NCBI GenBank assembly: GCA_035552195.1
Contig: DASZLU010000065.1
Span: 62,001-126,000 of the forward strand
DNA from: CAIKMD01 sp035552195
GTDB lineage: Bacteria > Pseudomonadota > Alphaproteobacteria > ATCC43930 > CGMCC-115725
Direction of reading: 5' to 3'
Length of the DNA: 64,000 bases
The notes under the pieces are model-generated. The model did no database searches, was not told where the DNA came from, and worked only from the letters and a program-made list of their open reading frames with translations. A program made the translations under genes and the position numbers. This document shows positions 34,885 through 43,885 of this stretch, piece after piece; within the stretch, counting starts at the first letter, position 1, and the number at the start of each line of letters is the position of its first letter.

Positions 34885-35088
34885 TGTGGTTCTCTCCTGT
34901 AGCTGTGTCTCGGCAGTCGGTTACCGCCGGGTGTAGGGATACAGTTGCGAGAGCGATGACCCGTTCCTCGGCGCGGGCTTTGCCGTTGCCGCCTGCCCTT
35001 CCCCTCCGACTTCCCCGTCCGACTTGCCGGGGGGCCGGAAAGATGAAATTCTCCGCCGCGCAGAAAATCTTTAAGGGAGCAGCTTCCA

Positions 35089-36324
35089 ATGGCGGGCGTT
35101 CAACCACCGACCCTTTCCTTCGCCGAGCGCGATCGCCGCTGGCAGCGCACGCGCGACCTGATGCGCGAGCGCGGGCTCGACGGGCTGATCATCGCCGGCT
35201 TCCGCACGCGCGAGATGTACGAGAGCTATGTCAGCGACGATTACAACGAAGGCTGCGTCGTCTTCCCGCTCGAAGGCGATCCGGTCATCGCGACCTGGGC
35301 GCATTTGCGCGTGCTGCGCGCGCTGTGGTCGGCGGAGCACGGGCATAAGCTCTGGATCGGGGACATGCGCGTTGCGACCAGCGGTGAGGCGGTCGCAGAG
35401 ATCGTCGCGGAAAAAAACCTCGACGATGCCAAGCTCGGCGTTGTCGGCCTGACCTCGCAAGCGCCGACCGAGACTTGGGGCGGCATTCCCGCGACCTTTT
35501 GGGCACAATTCTCGACCGCGCTGCCGCAGGCGAGCTTCGCCGATATCTCGGAAGAGTTCAGCTATATGATGCTGACCAAATCGAACGAAGAGCTGGCGCA
35601 GGTGCGCTACGCCGCGGCGGCCGCCGAAGCCGCCTGCAAGGCGGTAGCCGAGGTCGCGGCGCCGGGTGTCGGCGAGGAAGTGATCATGGCGGAGGCGACG
35701 GCCGCGATGCTGCGCTTCGGCATCGGCATCCGCTATCCGATGATCGTGCTGAATTCAGGCCCGGCGACGCTCTCTTGGGGACCGCCGCGCTGGACGACGC
35801 GCGGCGAGGCGCCGCGGGTGCTGCAACGCGGCGACCTGATGCAGGCCGAGTTGATGCCGATGTGCGGCAACCAAGAGGTGCAGGTGCAGATGACCGTCGC
35901 CTGCGACCCGCTCGACGAGACCAATCTCAAATGCGAGCGCGTCGCGCGCGAATGCTACGACGCCGGCATCAAGGCGATGAAGCCGGGCATGAAATTCAGC
36001 GACCTCACGAAGATCATGGAAGAGCCGCTGAAATCGGGAAATTGCTGGTCCTATACGCCGCTGCTTCATTCGGTCGGCCCGCATTTCCTGATGGGACGCA
36101 GCGCCGTCAACGCGCCCAACCTCGCAGAGCAAGGTGTGCGCTTTCAGGGCACGATGGATTGGCGCGTGCGCGACGCCGTCTTGGAGGAAGGCATGGTCTT
36201 CGCATTCGAGCCGAATGCCTGTATCAACCGGCATCGCGTCAACATCGGCGGCACGGTCGTCGTGACCGCCTCCGGCTGCGAGGAGCTCAACCAGATTCCG
36301 ACCACGGTCACGCACAAGCAGTGA
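35089..36324 (+). CDS. M24-fold (creatinase/prolidase-like) protein lacking metal ligands
   Basis: A 411-residue protein with the two-domain creatinase/aminopeptidase P layout. In the C-terminal pita-bread domain the five metal-ligand positions read Glu254 (for D), Gln267 (for D), His327, Glu374 and Gly388 (for E). So most dinuclear metal ligands of peptidases are lost, as in creatinase-type enzymes that work without metal. It may hydrolyse a C-N bond in a small molecule rather than a peptide. AGGGAG precedes the ATG. Substrate unknown. Confidence 0.75.
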   Translation: MAGVQPPTLSFAERDRRWQRTRDLMRERGLDGLIIAGFRTREMYESYVSDDYNEGCVVFPLEGDPVIATWAHLRVLRALWSAEHGHKLWIGDMRVATSGEAVAEIVAEKNLDDAKLGVVGLTSQAPTETWGGIPATFWAQFSTALPQASFADISEEFSYMMLTKSNEELAQVRYAAAAAEAACKAVAEVAAPGVGEEVIMAEATAAMLRFGIGIRYPMIVLNSGPATLSWGPPRWTTRGEAPRVLQRGDLMQAELMPMCGNQEVQVQMTVACDPLDETNLKCERVARECYDAGIKAMKPGMKFSDLTKIMEEPLKSGNCWSYTPLLHSVGPHFLMGRSAVNAPNLAEQGVRFQGTMDWRVRDAVLEEGMVFAFEPNACINRHRVNIGGTVVVTASGCEELNQIPTTVTHKQ

Positions 36325-36340
36325 CCGCTCGCGAGCGCTG

Positions 36341-37153
36341 TTAGGGATCGAGCAGCCCAGGCTCGCCGAGGGTGACGTTGGCGTCGATCGGCGGCGTCTC
36401 GGTTGTGCCGAGCGCCTCGGCGATCTCGCGTTGGCGGTGCTGACGATAGGCGCTGCGTAGCGTCGCGTAGAAATCGAGCGAATTGTCCTCGAGGCCCTTC
36501 AGCGTGTCGAGATTGTCGGCGCGATCGTCGATACCGTTGGCGGCGCCGCGCGACAGATTGGCAATGAACGCGTTCGTGCCGCCGACAAAGCCCAGCGGAT
36601 CGAGGAAGAAGCCCATGCCGCTGCCGATGGCGTCGCGCACATTCGATGGCCCGAGAATCGGCAGAACGAGATAGGGGCCGTCGGCGATGCCCCAGACGGC
36701 CAGCGTCTGGCCGTAATCGGCCCCGTGGAACGGGAGATCCCAATCGGCCGCGACATCGAACAGCCCGAGCCCGCCGACGGTTGTGTTGATCGCGAAACGC
36801 TGGAACGTCACCCAGCCGCGGCTGAAATTGCCTTGCAGAAGATCGTTGATCTCGATCACGGGGTCTTGCAGGTTCGCGAGCAGATCGTGCAGGCGAGCTT
36901 GAACCACCACCGGCACATAATCGCGATAGGTCTCTGCGACGGGCCGCAGCGCATTCCTGTCGAGGAACTGATCGGCCGCGAAGATGTCACGGTTGGTCGG
37001 CTCGATCGGATCGTTGCGCGCGTCGAAATCGGCGCGCGCTTGGGGATCGGTGGGCGGCGTCGCGCAGGCCGCGAGCAGCGGCAACAACAGCGCTAGAAAA
37101 AGCATGAAGCCGGCGCGCGACCGCGGCAGCTTGATGCGATGATCCTTTGTCAC
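36341..37153 (-). CDS. mlaA: MlaA/VacJ-family outer membrane lipoprotein
   Basis: A 270-residue lipoprotein. Hydrophobic signal FMLFLALLLPLLAAC ends in a lipobox with Cys30. The MlaA core is seen as DPIEPTNRDIFAADQFLDRNALRPVAETYRDYVP, NLQDPVIEINDLLQGNF, FAINTTVGGLGLFDVAADWDLP and GPYLVLPILGPSNVRDAIG. MlaA removes misplaced phospholipids from the outer leaflet of the outer membrane and hands them to MlaC. GTG 37153 is the likely start, with GGGGGAA upstream; a longer frame to 37441 has no such site. Other mla genes are not in the window. Confidence 0.92.
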   Translation of the reverse strand: MTKDHRIKLPRSRAGFMLFLALLLPLLAACATPPTDPQARADFDARNDPIEPTNRDIFAADQFLDRNALRPVAETYRDYVPVVVQARLHDLLANLQDPVIEINDLLQGNFSRGWVTFQRFAINTTVGGLGLFDVAADWDLPFHGADYGQTLAVWGIADGPYLVLPILGPSNVRDAIGSGMGFFLDPLGFVGGTNAFIANLSRGAANGIDDRADNLDTLKGLEDNSLDFYATLRSAYRQHRQREIAEALGTTETPPIDANVTLGEPGLLDP

Positions 37154-37352
37154 GGCGTTCCCCCGAACTGAGGCCGGAGCAATTCCGGCGGTCGCCCCCC
37201 GCGGCCGCCGCCAGCTTGCCCCACCTGCCGCGCGATAACAAGAGAATGACCGACCCGAATCGCCTGCAATGCGACGTTCGGGACGGGACATTCGGCGAAT
37301 TTTCTGCCATTCTCGCGGCTTAAACGTAACCACCCTGATGGGACCCACGACG

Positions 37353-37457
37353 ATGCAAAAGAACGCCCGCGCGAAAAGCCAACGGACGCGCGCCAATAAG
37401 CGAAAAGGCAAGCTGAAAGCCTGGCGCAAGCGCCAACGCAAGCGCTCTGAAGGCTGA
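37353..37457 (+). CDS. Candidate very small basic protein
   Basis: A 34-codon frame, MQKNARAKSQRTRANKRKGK and a further KAWRKRQRKR run, with about half lysine or arginine. An ATG at 37338 would add five residues. Such composition recalls tiny nucleic acid-binding proteins. It lies between the mlaA start and the sensor kinase, in a region otherwise empty. No clear ribosome site was found, so the call rests on composition alone. Confidence 0.35.
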   Translation: MQKNARAKSQRTRANKRKGKLKAWRKRQRKRSEG

Positions 37458-37688
37458 GAGGCGCCGCGACGGTGGCGCGCCTACCTCGGCGATGCCGGCG
37501 ATGGGCGCGCCGTCCGGGCACCGAGCCTGTGATACGGCCGAGGCGCACGCTTCGAAGAGCGATTCAAGCAGCTCCGTAATTCTACTGAGGCGTCTTTCCC
37601 TTCATAGCGGTATTCAGCAGCGATACGCGGTCGATACGCCGATCGCGAGAGACTTCGATTAACCGATAGTTCAACCCTCGCCGTCATC

Positions 37689-40301
37689 GTGAAGGAGGGC
37701 TTGAGCCAAGGAAATCCGCAGCGTAACGGCCGCCGGCGTTCCGCGCTTTTGTCGCAACGGAACCCGCGTGAGCTTGTCGACCGCCATGTTCGTTCGCGCA
37801 CAGAATCTTCGCGTGCTCTCGTGACGCCATTCGTCCGGCGCGGCGCGGCCGCGCGCTTTCCCTTCGGGATTATCGGTCTTTGCCTTGCGATCGTCGCGGC
37901 GCTGTGGGTCGCCCTCCTCGTCGATGCGGCGCGGGTCAGCCAAGCCGCGACCAGCCAGGCGGATCACGACGCGCGCAACCTGTCGATGGCGTTCCGCGAG
38001 CATATCCGGCGGATGATCGGCGCTGTCGATCAGTTGATGATCACCGTCATCGCCGAGAACAATACGGCCGGCGGTACGCCGCATATTCCGGCCTGGATCA
38101 AGGATTCGCCACTCCTCCAAGGCATGACCGTGCAGGTGGCGATCATCGGGCCCGACGGGATGATGATCGAATCGAGCGTGCCCTCGAGCGGTCCGATCGA
38201 TCTCTCCGACCGTCCCCATTTCCGCTATCACCTCGATCCTTCGGCGCCGCAACCCTATGTCAGCACCCCCGTCGTCGGGCGCGCCTCGGGCAAATGGTCG
38301 ATTCAGATTACACGGCGCATCGTGCGACCCGATGGCAGGTTCGGCGGCGTGATGGTCGTGTCGCTCGATCCCCTCTACCTCGCGCAGTTCTTCGACAGCG
38401 TCGATCTCGGCGCGCACGGCCGGGCGTTGCTTGTCGGCCGCGACGGCATCGTGCGCGCGCGGCGCGATCTTACCTCCGATCGTATCGGCCAGCGCCTCGA
38501 CGACCCGGCGCTATTCGCGAAGCTCGAGGATGGTGCCGATAACGGCAGCTACATCGGCGCGGTCGAAGCCGACGGCATGGCGCGCATCTACGGCTATGCC
38601 GCCGTCGCCAATTACCCGCTTGTCGTCAGCGTCGGCTTCGCGCTCAGCGACGTGCTCGCCGCGCCCGAACGTCAGCTTCATCGCTATTACCTTATTGGCG
38701 CGGCTCTTTCCTTGGCGATCATCGCTCTCGGCTTACTGCTCGCGCGCGAGACGCAGCGGCGGCGGCGGCGCGAGCTGGCCGCGCATGCCGAGGCGCTTAT
38801 CGCCGAACAAAAGGCGCTGCTCGACACCGCCCTCAATACGATGTGCCACGGGCTCGTCATGTATGGCGCGGACCTGCGCGCCGTCGTCATCAATCGCCGC
38901 TATCTCGAGATGTATGGGCTCTCGCCCGCGGAGGCCAAGCCCGGTTGCACGGCACGCGACCTCCTCGCGCAGCGGATAGCGGCCGGGACCTTCGCCGGCG
39001 ACATCGAGCAATACATTTCGATGCACATCCCCGGCTCGGAGGCGGTTTTCGACAATCCGGACGGTCGGTCGGTGCGGGTGCTCAATCGCACGCTACCGGA
39101 CGGCGCCGGGTGGGTATCGACGCATGAAGACGTGACCGCGCGCCGCCGCGCGGAGCGCGAGTTGCAGGCGAGCCGCGAGATGCTGGCCTGGGCCCAGCGT
39201 ACCCTCGGCGTCGGCAGCATCGAGCTCGATCTCCGGACCGGGCGGGTGAGACGCACCGAGGAGTTCGCGCGGATTCTCGGCCTCGCCGATGACGGCACCG
39301 ACGAATTCGATCCCATCGGCGCGCTGCGCGCCGGCGCGCATCCTGAAGACCTATCGGCCTTCGATGCGCATATGGCGGACATGAAGGCGCAGGGGCATTG
39401 CAAGCCTTTCGAGTTCCGCTTCATGCGCGCCGACGACGGCCGCCAGATCACGCTGCGCGAAGAAAGCGACATCGTGCTCGACGAAGCGGGCACGCCCATC
39501 GTCCAAATCACCACCATTCGCGACATCACGGCCGAGCGGCTGGCGAGCGAGCGGCACCGCGCGCTCGAGCGGCATCTGTTCCATTCGCAGAAGCTCGAAT
39601 CGCTGGGCACGCTGGCCGGCGGCATCGCGCACGACCTCAACAATACGCTCGTGCCGATCCTCGCGCTCTCGCAGCTTGCGATGGAACTCGTGCCGCAAGA
39701 CAGCGAGGCGCGCGAGCATCTCGCCACCGTGCACGAAGCGGCGCAGATGGCGCGCGACCTCGTCAAGCGCATTCTCGCCTTCAGCCGCAAGCAAGAGGCG
39801 GACAAGCGCCCGACCGATCTTCCGGCGCTGGTGCGCGACACGGTTCGGATGCTGCGCGCGACCATCCCGACGACGATCGCGATCAGCGATGCGATCGCCG
39901 ACGTCCCATCGATCATGGGCGACGGCGGCCAACTGCAGCAAGTGATCGTCAATCTCGCCACCAACGCCGCGCAGGCGATCGGCGAGAGTGGCGGCAAGAT
40001 CACCGTAAGCCTGGCGCATAGCATCGACGGCGGCGCAGACCGAGCCATCCTCACGGTATCCGATACCGGCTGCGGCATGGACGGGGCGACGGTCGCGCGC
40101 GTCTTCGAGCCGTTCTTTACGACGAAAGGCGTCGGCGAAGGGACCGGGCTTGGCCTCGCGCTCGTGCACGGCATCGTCGAAGGGCATGGCGGCACGATCG
40201 CCGTCGCAAGCCAGCCGGGATTGGGCACGACATTCACCATCACCCTGCCGGTCGTCGGCGCTGCGCAAGACAGCGGCTCCGCGCCTTTAGCGGCGGCCTA
40301 G
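37689..40301 (+). CDS. Sensor histidine kinase with periplasmic Cache domain and two PAS domains
   Basis: An 870-residue kinase. A membrane helix at about 58-80 precedes a periplasmic Cache/PDC domain (to about 325), then a second helix (about 335-355). Two PAS-like domains follow (about 375-500 and 510-620), then HisKA with His648 in GIAHDLNN and HATPase motifs NLATNAAQAI, VSDTGCGMD, FFTTKGVGEGTGLGLALVHG. The start is a GTG at 37689; the true start may lie further in because AAGGAGG sits inside the first codons. The response regulator follows 43 bases later. It should phosphorylate that protein in response to a periplasmic ligand. Confidence 0.88.
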   Translation: MKEGLSQGNPQRNGRRRSALLSQRNPRELVDRHVRSRTESSRALVTPFVRRGAAARFPFGIIGLCLAIVAALWVALLVDAARVSQAATSQADHDARNLSMAFREHIRRMIGAVDQLMITVIAENNTAGGTPHIPAWIKDSPLLQGMTVQVAIIGPDGMMIESSVPSSGPIDLSDRPHFRYHLDPSAPQPYVSTPVVGRASGKWSIQITRRIVRPDGRFGGVMVVSLDPLYLAQFFDSVDLGAHGRALLVGRDGIVRARRDLTSDRIGQRLDDPALFAKLEDGADNGSYIGAVEADGMARIYGYAAVANYPLVVSVGFALSDVLAAPERQLHRYYLIGAALSLAIIALGLLLARETQRRRRRELAAHAEALIAEQKALLDTALNTMCHGLVMYGADLRAVVINRRYLEMYGLSPAEAKPGCTARDLLAQRIAAGTFAGDIEQYISMHIPGSEAVFDNPDGRSVRVLNRTLPDGAGWVSTHEDVTARRRAERELQASREMLAWAQRTLGVGSIELDLRTGRVRRTEEFARILGLADDGTDEFDPIGALRAGAHPEDLSAFDAHMADMKAQGHCKPFEFRFMRADDGRQITLREESDIVLDEAGTPIVQITTIRDITAERLASERHRALERHLFHSQKLESLGTLAGGIAHDLNNTLVPILALSQLAMELVPQDSEAREHLATVHEAAQMARDLVKRILAFSRKQEADKRPTDLPALVRDTVRMLRATIPTTIAISDAIADVPSIMGDGGQLQQVIVNLATNAAQAIGESGGKITVSLAHSIDGGADRAILTVSDTGCGMDGATVARVFEPFFTTKGVGEGTGLGLALVHGIVEGHGGTIAVASQPGLGTTFTITLPVVGAAQDSGSAPLAAA

Positions 40302-40344
40302 CGCGATCGCCCGAATCGAGGATAGAGAGGATAGAGAAGGAAAC

Positions 40345-40716
40345 ATGGCGCAAAAAATTCTCGTGATCGATGACAGCCCGATCGTCCGCCAGACGCTGGC
40401 GGCGATCCTCAGGCACAATGGCTATGAGATCGAGCTCGCGGAGGATGGGAAACGCGGCGTGGCGGCTTTTCGTGCCGGTGCGCCGGACCTTGTGATCACC
40501 GATCTGATCATGCCCGAGAAGGAAGGGCTCGAGACGATCAGAGACATCCGGCGCGACAATCCCGACGCGAAGATCGTGGCGATCTCGGGCGGCGCGCGCA
40601 CCGGCCATGCCGATTTCCTGCGGATGGCACAGGCCTTCGGCGCGGTCGCCGTTATCGCCAAGCCTTTCGCCACGCAAGAAGTCGTCGATTGCGTCAAAAC
40701 CTGTCTTGGTGCTTAA
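40345..40716 (+). CDS. Single-domain response regulator (CheY-like receiver)
   Basis: A 123-residue receiver domain with no output domain. The acidic pair is in VIDDSP (residues 9-10), the phosphoacceptor is Asp53 in VITDLIMP, the conserved Ser is in AISGG and the lysine is Lys106 in IAKPF. It probably receives phosphate from the kinase encoded just upstream. Output would be by protein contact. The binding-protein gene starts 10 bases after its stop, so both are likely on one transcript. Confidence 0.92.
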   Translation: MAQKILVIDDSPIVRQTLAAILRHNGYEIELAEDGKRGVAAFRAGAPDLVITDLIMPEKEGLETIRDIRRDNPDAKIVAISGGARTGHADFLRMAQAFGAVAVIAKPFATQEVVDCVKTCLGA

Positions 40717-40726
40717 TGGGCGGGCT

Positions 40727-41740
40727 ATGCTGGTCGCTCGAACGCTCGTTGTCCTTCTCGCTTTCGTCCTTTGCGCCTTTGGTGCCGCGCGCGCCGGCAA
40801 TGCCGAGCACGTCAAGCTCGGCCTGCTGAAGACCGCCGGTAATGGCGGTCTCTTCGTCGCGCAGGATCGCGGTTATTTCACCGCGCAGAATCTGGACGTC
40901 GAGCTCGTCTTTTTCGACGGCGCCTTGCCGATCGCGGTGGCGACGGTGAGCGGCGATATCGATCTCGGCTCGACCGCGCTGACCGCCGGGCTCTACAACA
41001 TGGCGGCGCAAGGGGCGATGCGGGTCATCGCGGCGCAAAGCGCCGACGTGCCGACCTTCCAGAACAACACCGTCGTCGTCTCGAACCAAGCTTGGAACAA
41101 CGGGCTCAAATCCTATAAGGATCTCGGCGGCAAGAAGATCGGCATCACTTCGATCGGCGGCTCGCCACAATACTCGATCGTGCTGCTCTCCGAGAAATAC
41201 GGCTTCCCCCTCAGCGGCGTGCATTTCCTGCCGCTGCAATCGGTGACCAATATCATCAGCGCGATCAAGGGCAACCAGGCCGATGCCGGCGTCGGCCCCG
41301 CCGCCTCGATGCTGCCGGTGGTGCAGCGCGGTGATGCGAAAATGCTCGGCTTCGTCGGCGATGAAGCGAGTTATCAGCTCGGCGGGATCTTCGTCTCGAC
41401 CAAGACGGCGGATAATCGCGGCGACATGCTGAAACGCTTCCTCGTCGCCTATCGCCATGGCGCGAAAGACTATCACGACGCGGTCACCGGCCCCGGCGAG
41501 AAGCGCCAGGACGGGCCGGGCACCGACGAGATGCTGAAGATCCTTTCCAAATACATCGGCCAGCCCCCCGAGCAGCTGAAGCCCGGCATCTCCTATGTCG
41601 ATGCCGAGGTTCGGCTCGATCAGCACGACGTGCAGCACCAGATCGATTGGTACAAATCGCAGGGCGAGATCAAGGGCGACCTCAAAGCCTCGGTGCTGAT
41701 CGACAAGCGCTATGCGACCGTCCTGCCGGAAAGGGAATAA
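40727..41740 (+). CDS. ABC transporter substrate-binding protein, NMT1/THI5-like
   Basis: A 337-residue periplasmic protein. Signal peptide LVVLLAFVLCAFGAARA, then EHVKLGLLKTAGNGGLFVAQDRGYF. Family segments SGDIDLGSTALTAGLYNMAAQGAMRVIAAQ, KIGITSIGGSPQYSIVLL and DWYKSQGEIKGDL are shared with the next gene and, more distantly, with the three proteins of the 24.6-27.7 kb unit. It lies 10 bases after the response regulator and 24 bases before its near-identical but frameshifted copy. No transporter genes accompany it. A role as ligand receptor for the upstream kinase is an inference. Confidence 0.87.
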   Translation: MLVARTLVVLLAFVLCAFGAARAGNAEHVKLGLLKTAGNGGLFVAQDRGYFTAQNLDVELVFFDGALPIAVATVSGDIDLGSTALTAGLYNMAAQGAMRVIAAQSADVPTFQNNTVVVSNQAWNNGLKSYKDLGGKKIGITSIGGSPQYSIVLLSEKYGFPLSGVHFLPLQSVTNIISAIKGNQADAGVGPAASMLPVVQRGDAKMLGFVGDEASYQLGGIFVSTKTADNRGDMLKRFLVAYRHGAKDYHDAVTGPGEKRQDGPGTDEMLKILSKYIGQPPEQLKPGISYVDAEVRLDQHDVQHQIDWYKSQGEIKGDLKASVLIDKRYATVLPERE

Positions 41741-41764
41741 TTGCGTTCGCTACCGGCCCGGATA

Positions 41765-42768
41765 ATGAGTCTCCGGCGCGTCGGTACAGCACTCGCGATC
41801 CTCGTTCTGGCGTGCACCGGAACTGCCCGCGCCGAGACCATCAAGCTTGGCCTGGTCAAAAGCGCCGGCAACGCGGGCATTTTTGTCGCGCAGGAGCACG
41901 GCTATTTCGCCGGCGAGAACCTGACCGTCCAGTTCGTGTTCTTCGATGCGGCCTTGGCCGTCGCCGTCGGAACGATGAGCGGCGATATCGATGTCGGTTC
42001 GACGGCGCTTACCGCCGCGCTCTACAATATGGCGGCACAAGGCGCGATGCGCGTTATCGCCGCGCAAAGCGCCGATGTACCGAGCTTCCAGAACAACACG
42101 ATCATCGTCTCGAATCGTGCTGACGAAAATGGTCTCAGATCCTTTGGGGACCTCGGCGGGCGGCAGATCGGCCTCGCGCAGATCGGCGGATCGCCGCAAT
42201 ACGCGATCGTGCTGCTTTCGGAGAAATACGGTTTTCCGCTGACAACCGTGCGCTTCCTGCCGCTGCAGTCCGTGCCCAACGTCGTCAGCGCGATCAAGGG
42301 CAACCAGGCCGATGCCGGTGTCGGCCCGGCCGCCGCGCTGCTGCCGATCGTGCAAAGCGGCAACGCGAAGCTTTTGGGCTTCGCCGGCGATGAAGTCGCC
42401 TTCAGCTCGGCGGCGTTTTCGTCGCCACCAAAACCGCCGATCGACGCGGCGATATGCTGAAGCGGTTTCTCATCGCCTATCGCCATGGCGCGAAAGATTA
42501 TCACGACGCCGTCACCGGCCCCGGCGAGAAGCGCCAGGACGGACCCGGCACCGACGCGATGGTGGCGGTCCTCTCGAAATATCTGGGCCAGACGCAGGCG
42601 CAGTTAAAGCTCGGCATCGCCTATGTCGATGAGCGCGCGCGGCTCGATGAGCACGACGTGCAGCACCAGATCGATTGGTATAAATCCCAAGGGCAGATCA
42701 AAGGCAACCTCGCCGCTACGCGGCTGATCGACAAGCGCTATGCGACGATCCTGCCGGGCAAGGAATGA
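41765..42768 (+). pseudogene. ABC substrate-binding protein gene, frameshifted copy of the preceding gene
   Basis: The first frame runs from ATG 41765 (or TTG 41741) to a stop at 42460; the second frame resumes without loss and runs to 42768. Comparison with the preceding paralogue (DEASYQLGGIFVSTKTAD) places a one-base deletion at about 42401-42405: after GATGAAGTCGCC the sequence reads TTCAGCTC where TTCCAGCTC would restore Q-L-G-G. Both halves are otherwise well conserved, including signal peptide ILVLACTGTARA and the C-terminal DWYKSQGQIKGNL. It is either a young pseudogene or an assembly error. The stop overlaps the yaiI ATG (ATGA). Confidence 0.8.
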
Positions 42769-43226
42769 CCGCCATTTATATCGACGCCGATGCCTGCCCG
42801 GTTCGTGACGAAGTCTATCGTGTGGCCGAGCGGCTGAGCCTCGGCGTCTTCGTCGTCTCGAACGGCTCGCGCCCGATCCGGCCGTCGCAAAATCCGCAAG
42901 TCCAGATGATCGTGGTGAGCGACGGTGCCGATGCCGCCGATCATTGGATCGCCGAGCGTATCGGGCCGGGCGATGTCTGCGTCACGGCCGATATCCCCCT
43001 CGCCTCGCGCTGCCTTGCCAAGGACGCGCTGGCGCTCGCGCCGAACGGCAAGATCTGGAACAAGGACAATATCGGCAACGCCCTCGCCGGACGCGAGGTG
43101 TCGCGGCATCTGCGCGAACTCGGCATGACCGGCGGCGGGCAAGCGCCGTTCTCGAAGGCAGACCGGTCGCGCTTTCTGCAAGCCCTCGACAAGCTCGTCC
43201 ACGCCGCGATGGCGCGAACCGGCTAA
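42765..43226 (+). CDS. yaiI: YaiI/YqxD-family protein (UPF0178)
   Basis: A 153-residue PIN-like fold protein. The acidic opening IYIDADACPVRDEVYRVAER and later VTADIPLASRCLAKDALALAPNG and GGGQAPFSKADRSRFLQALD are the family hallmarks. The conserved acidic residues suggest a nuclease, but no activity is established. The ATG overlaps the stop of the preceding frameshifted gene by four bases. A GC hairpin follows the stop. Confidence 0.92.
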   Translation: MTAIYIDADACPVRDEVYRVAERLSLGVFVVSNGSRPIRPSQNPQVQMIVVSDGADAADHWIAERIGPGDVCVTADIPLASRCLAKDALALAPNGKIWNKDNIGNALAGREVSRHLRELGMTGGGQAPFSKADRSRFLQALDKLVHAAMARTG

Positions 43227-43232
43227 GCGGCG

Positions 43233-43250
43233 GCGCGCGCAAGCGCGCCT
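43233..43250. terminator. GC hairpin with GNRA loop after yaiI
   Basis: GGCGCGC (43233-43239), loop GCAA, GCGCGCC (43244-43250). It begins 7 bases after the yaiI stop. There is no T run, so it may protect or end the transcript by other means. Confidence 0.4.
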
Positions 43251-43357
43251 CGTCTAGCGACCGGCACGTGCGCAGTAGACATCGGTTTTCGCGAAATCGC
43301 CGCCGACGTAAAGCTTTCTTGATCCGCGCCGCCGCATTGCGCTGTGCTGAGCGATGC

Positions 43358-43732
43358 ATGAAAATGCCGCCAATGGCATCGCCGGCCAGCCCAACCTATC
43401 AGCTCTTCGCGCGCGCGATCATCGAGCGCAAACAAATCGTCTGCGTCTATGAAGGCCATCCGCGCGAACTCTGCCCGATTATCCTCGGCCATGCGCGCGG
43501 ACGAGAGAAAGCGCTGACCTTTCAATTCGGCGGCAGCAGCAATTCCGGCCTGCCGCCGGGCGGCGAATGGCGCTGCTTATGGTTATCCAAGATAAAGGAC
43601 GCCGCACACCGCGACGGTCCCTGGCATAGCGGCGCGAGCCATCGCCAGCCGCAAGGCTGCGTCGACACGGTCGATCTCGACGTCAATCCGGCGAGCCCTT
43701 ACGCGCCGAAACGTTCATCGAAGGCGAAATAG
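43358..43732 (+). CDS. Conserved hypothetical protein, WYL-like fold
   Basis: A 124-residue protein. The central part IERKQIVCVYEGHPRELCPIILGHARGREKALTFQFGG has the I-x-Y, R-x-x-P and G pattern of WYL-type beta barrels, followed by LPPGGEWRCLWLSKI and a C-terminal QGCVDTVDLDVNP. There is no DNA-binding domain. Stand-alone versions occur widely in Hyphomicrobiales without known function. ATGs at 43364 and 43373 are alternative starts. Confidence 0.65.
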   Translation: MKMPPMASPASPTYQLFARAIIERKQIVCVYEGHPRELCPIILGHARGREKALTFQFGGSSNSGLPPGGEWRCLWLSKIKDAAHRDGPWHSGASHRQPQGCVDTVDLDVNPASPYAPKRSSKAK

Positions 43733-43885
43733 CGGCCCAAACGGATGCGGGCACGGCGATCGTAACGGATGCGCAATCCTGGGCTGGCATCCTAGCCCCG
43801 CCGGAGGGAAAATCCGGGAGACGCCGCGCGACCCCGGTGGGCTAGGTGGGGCCGCGCAAACACAGACGCATTCGCGGGGGATTTG

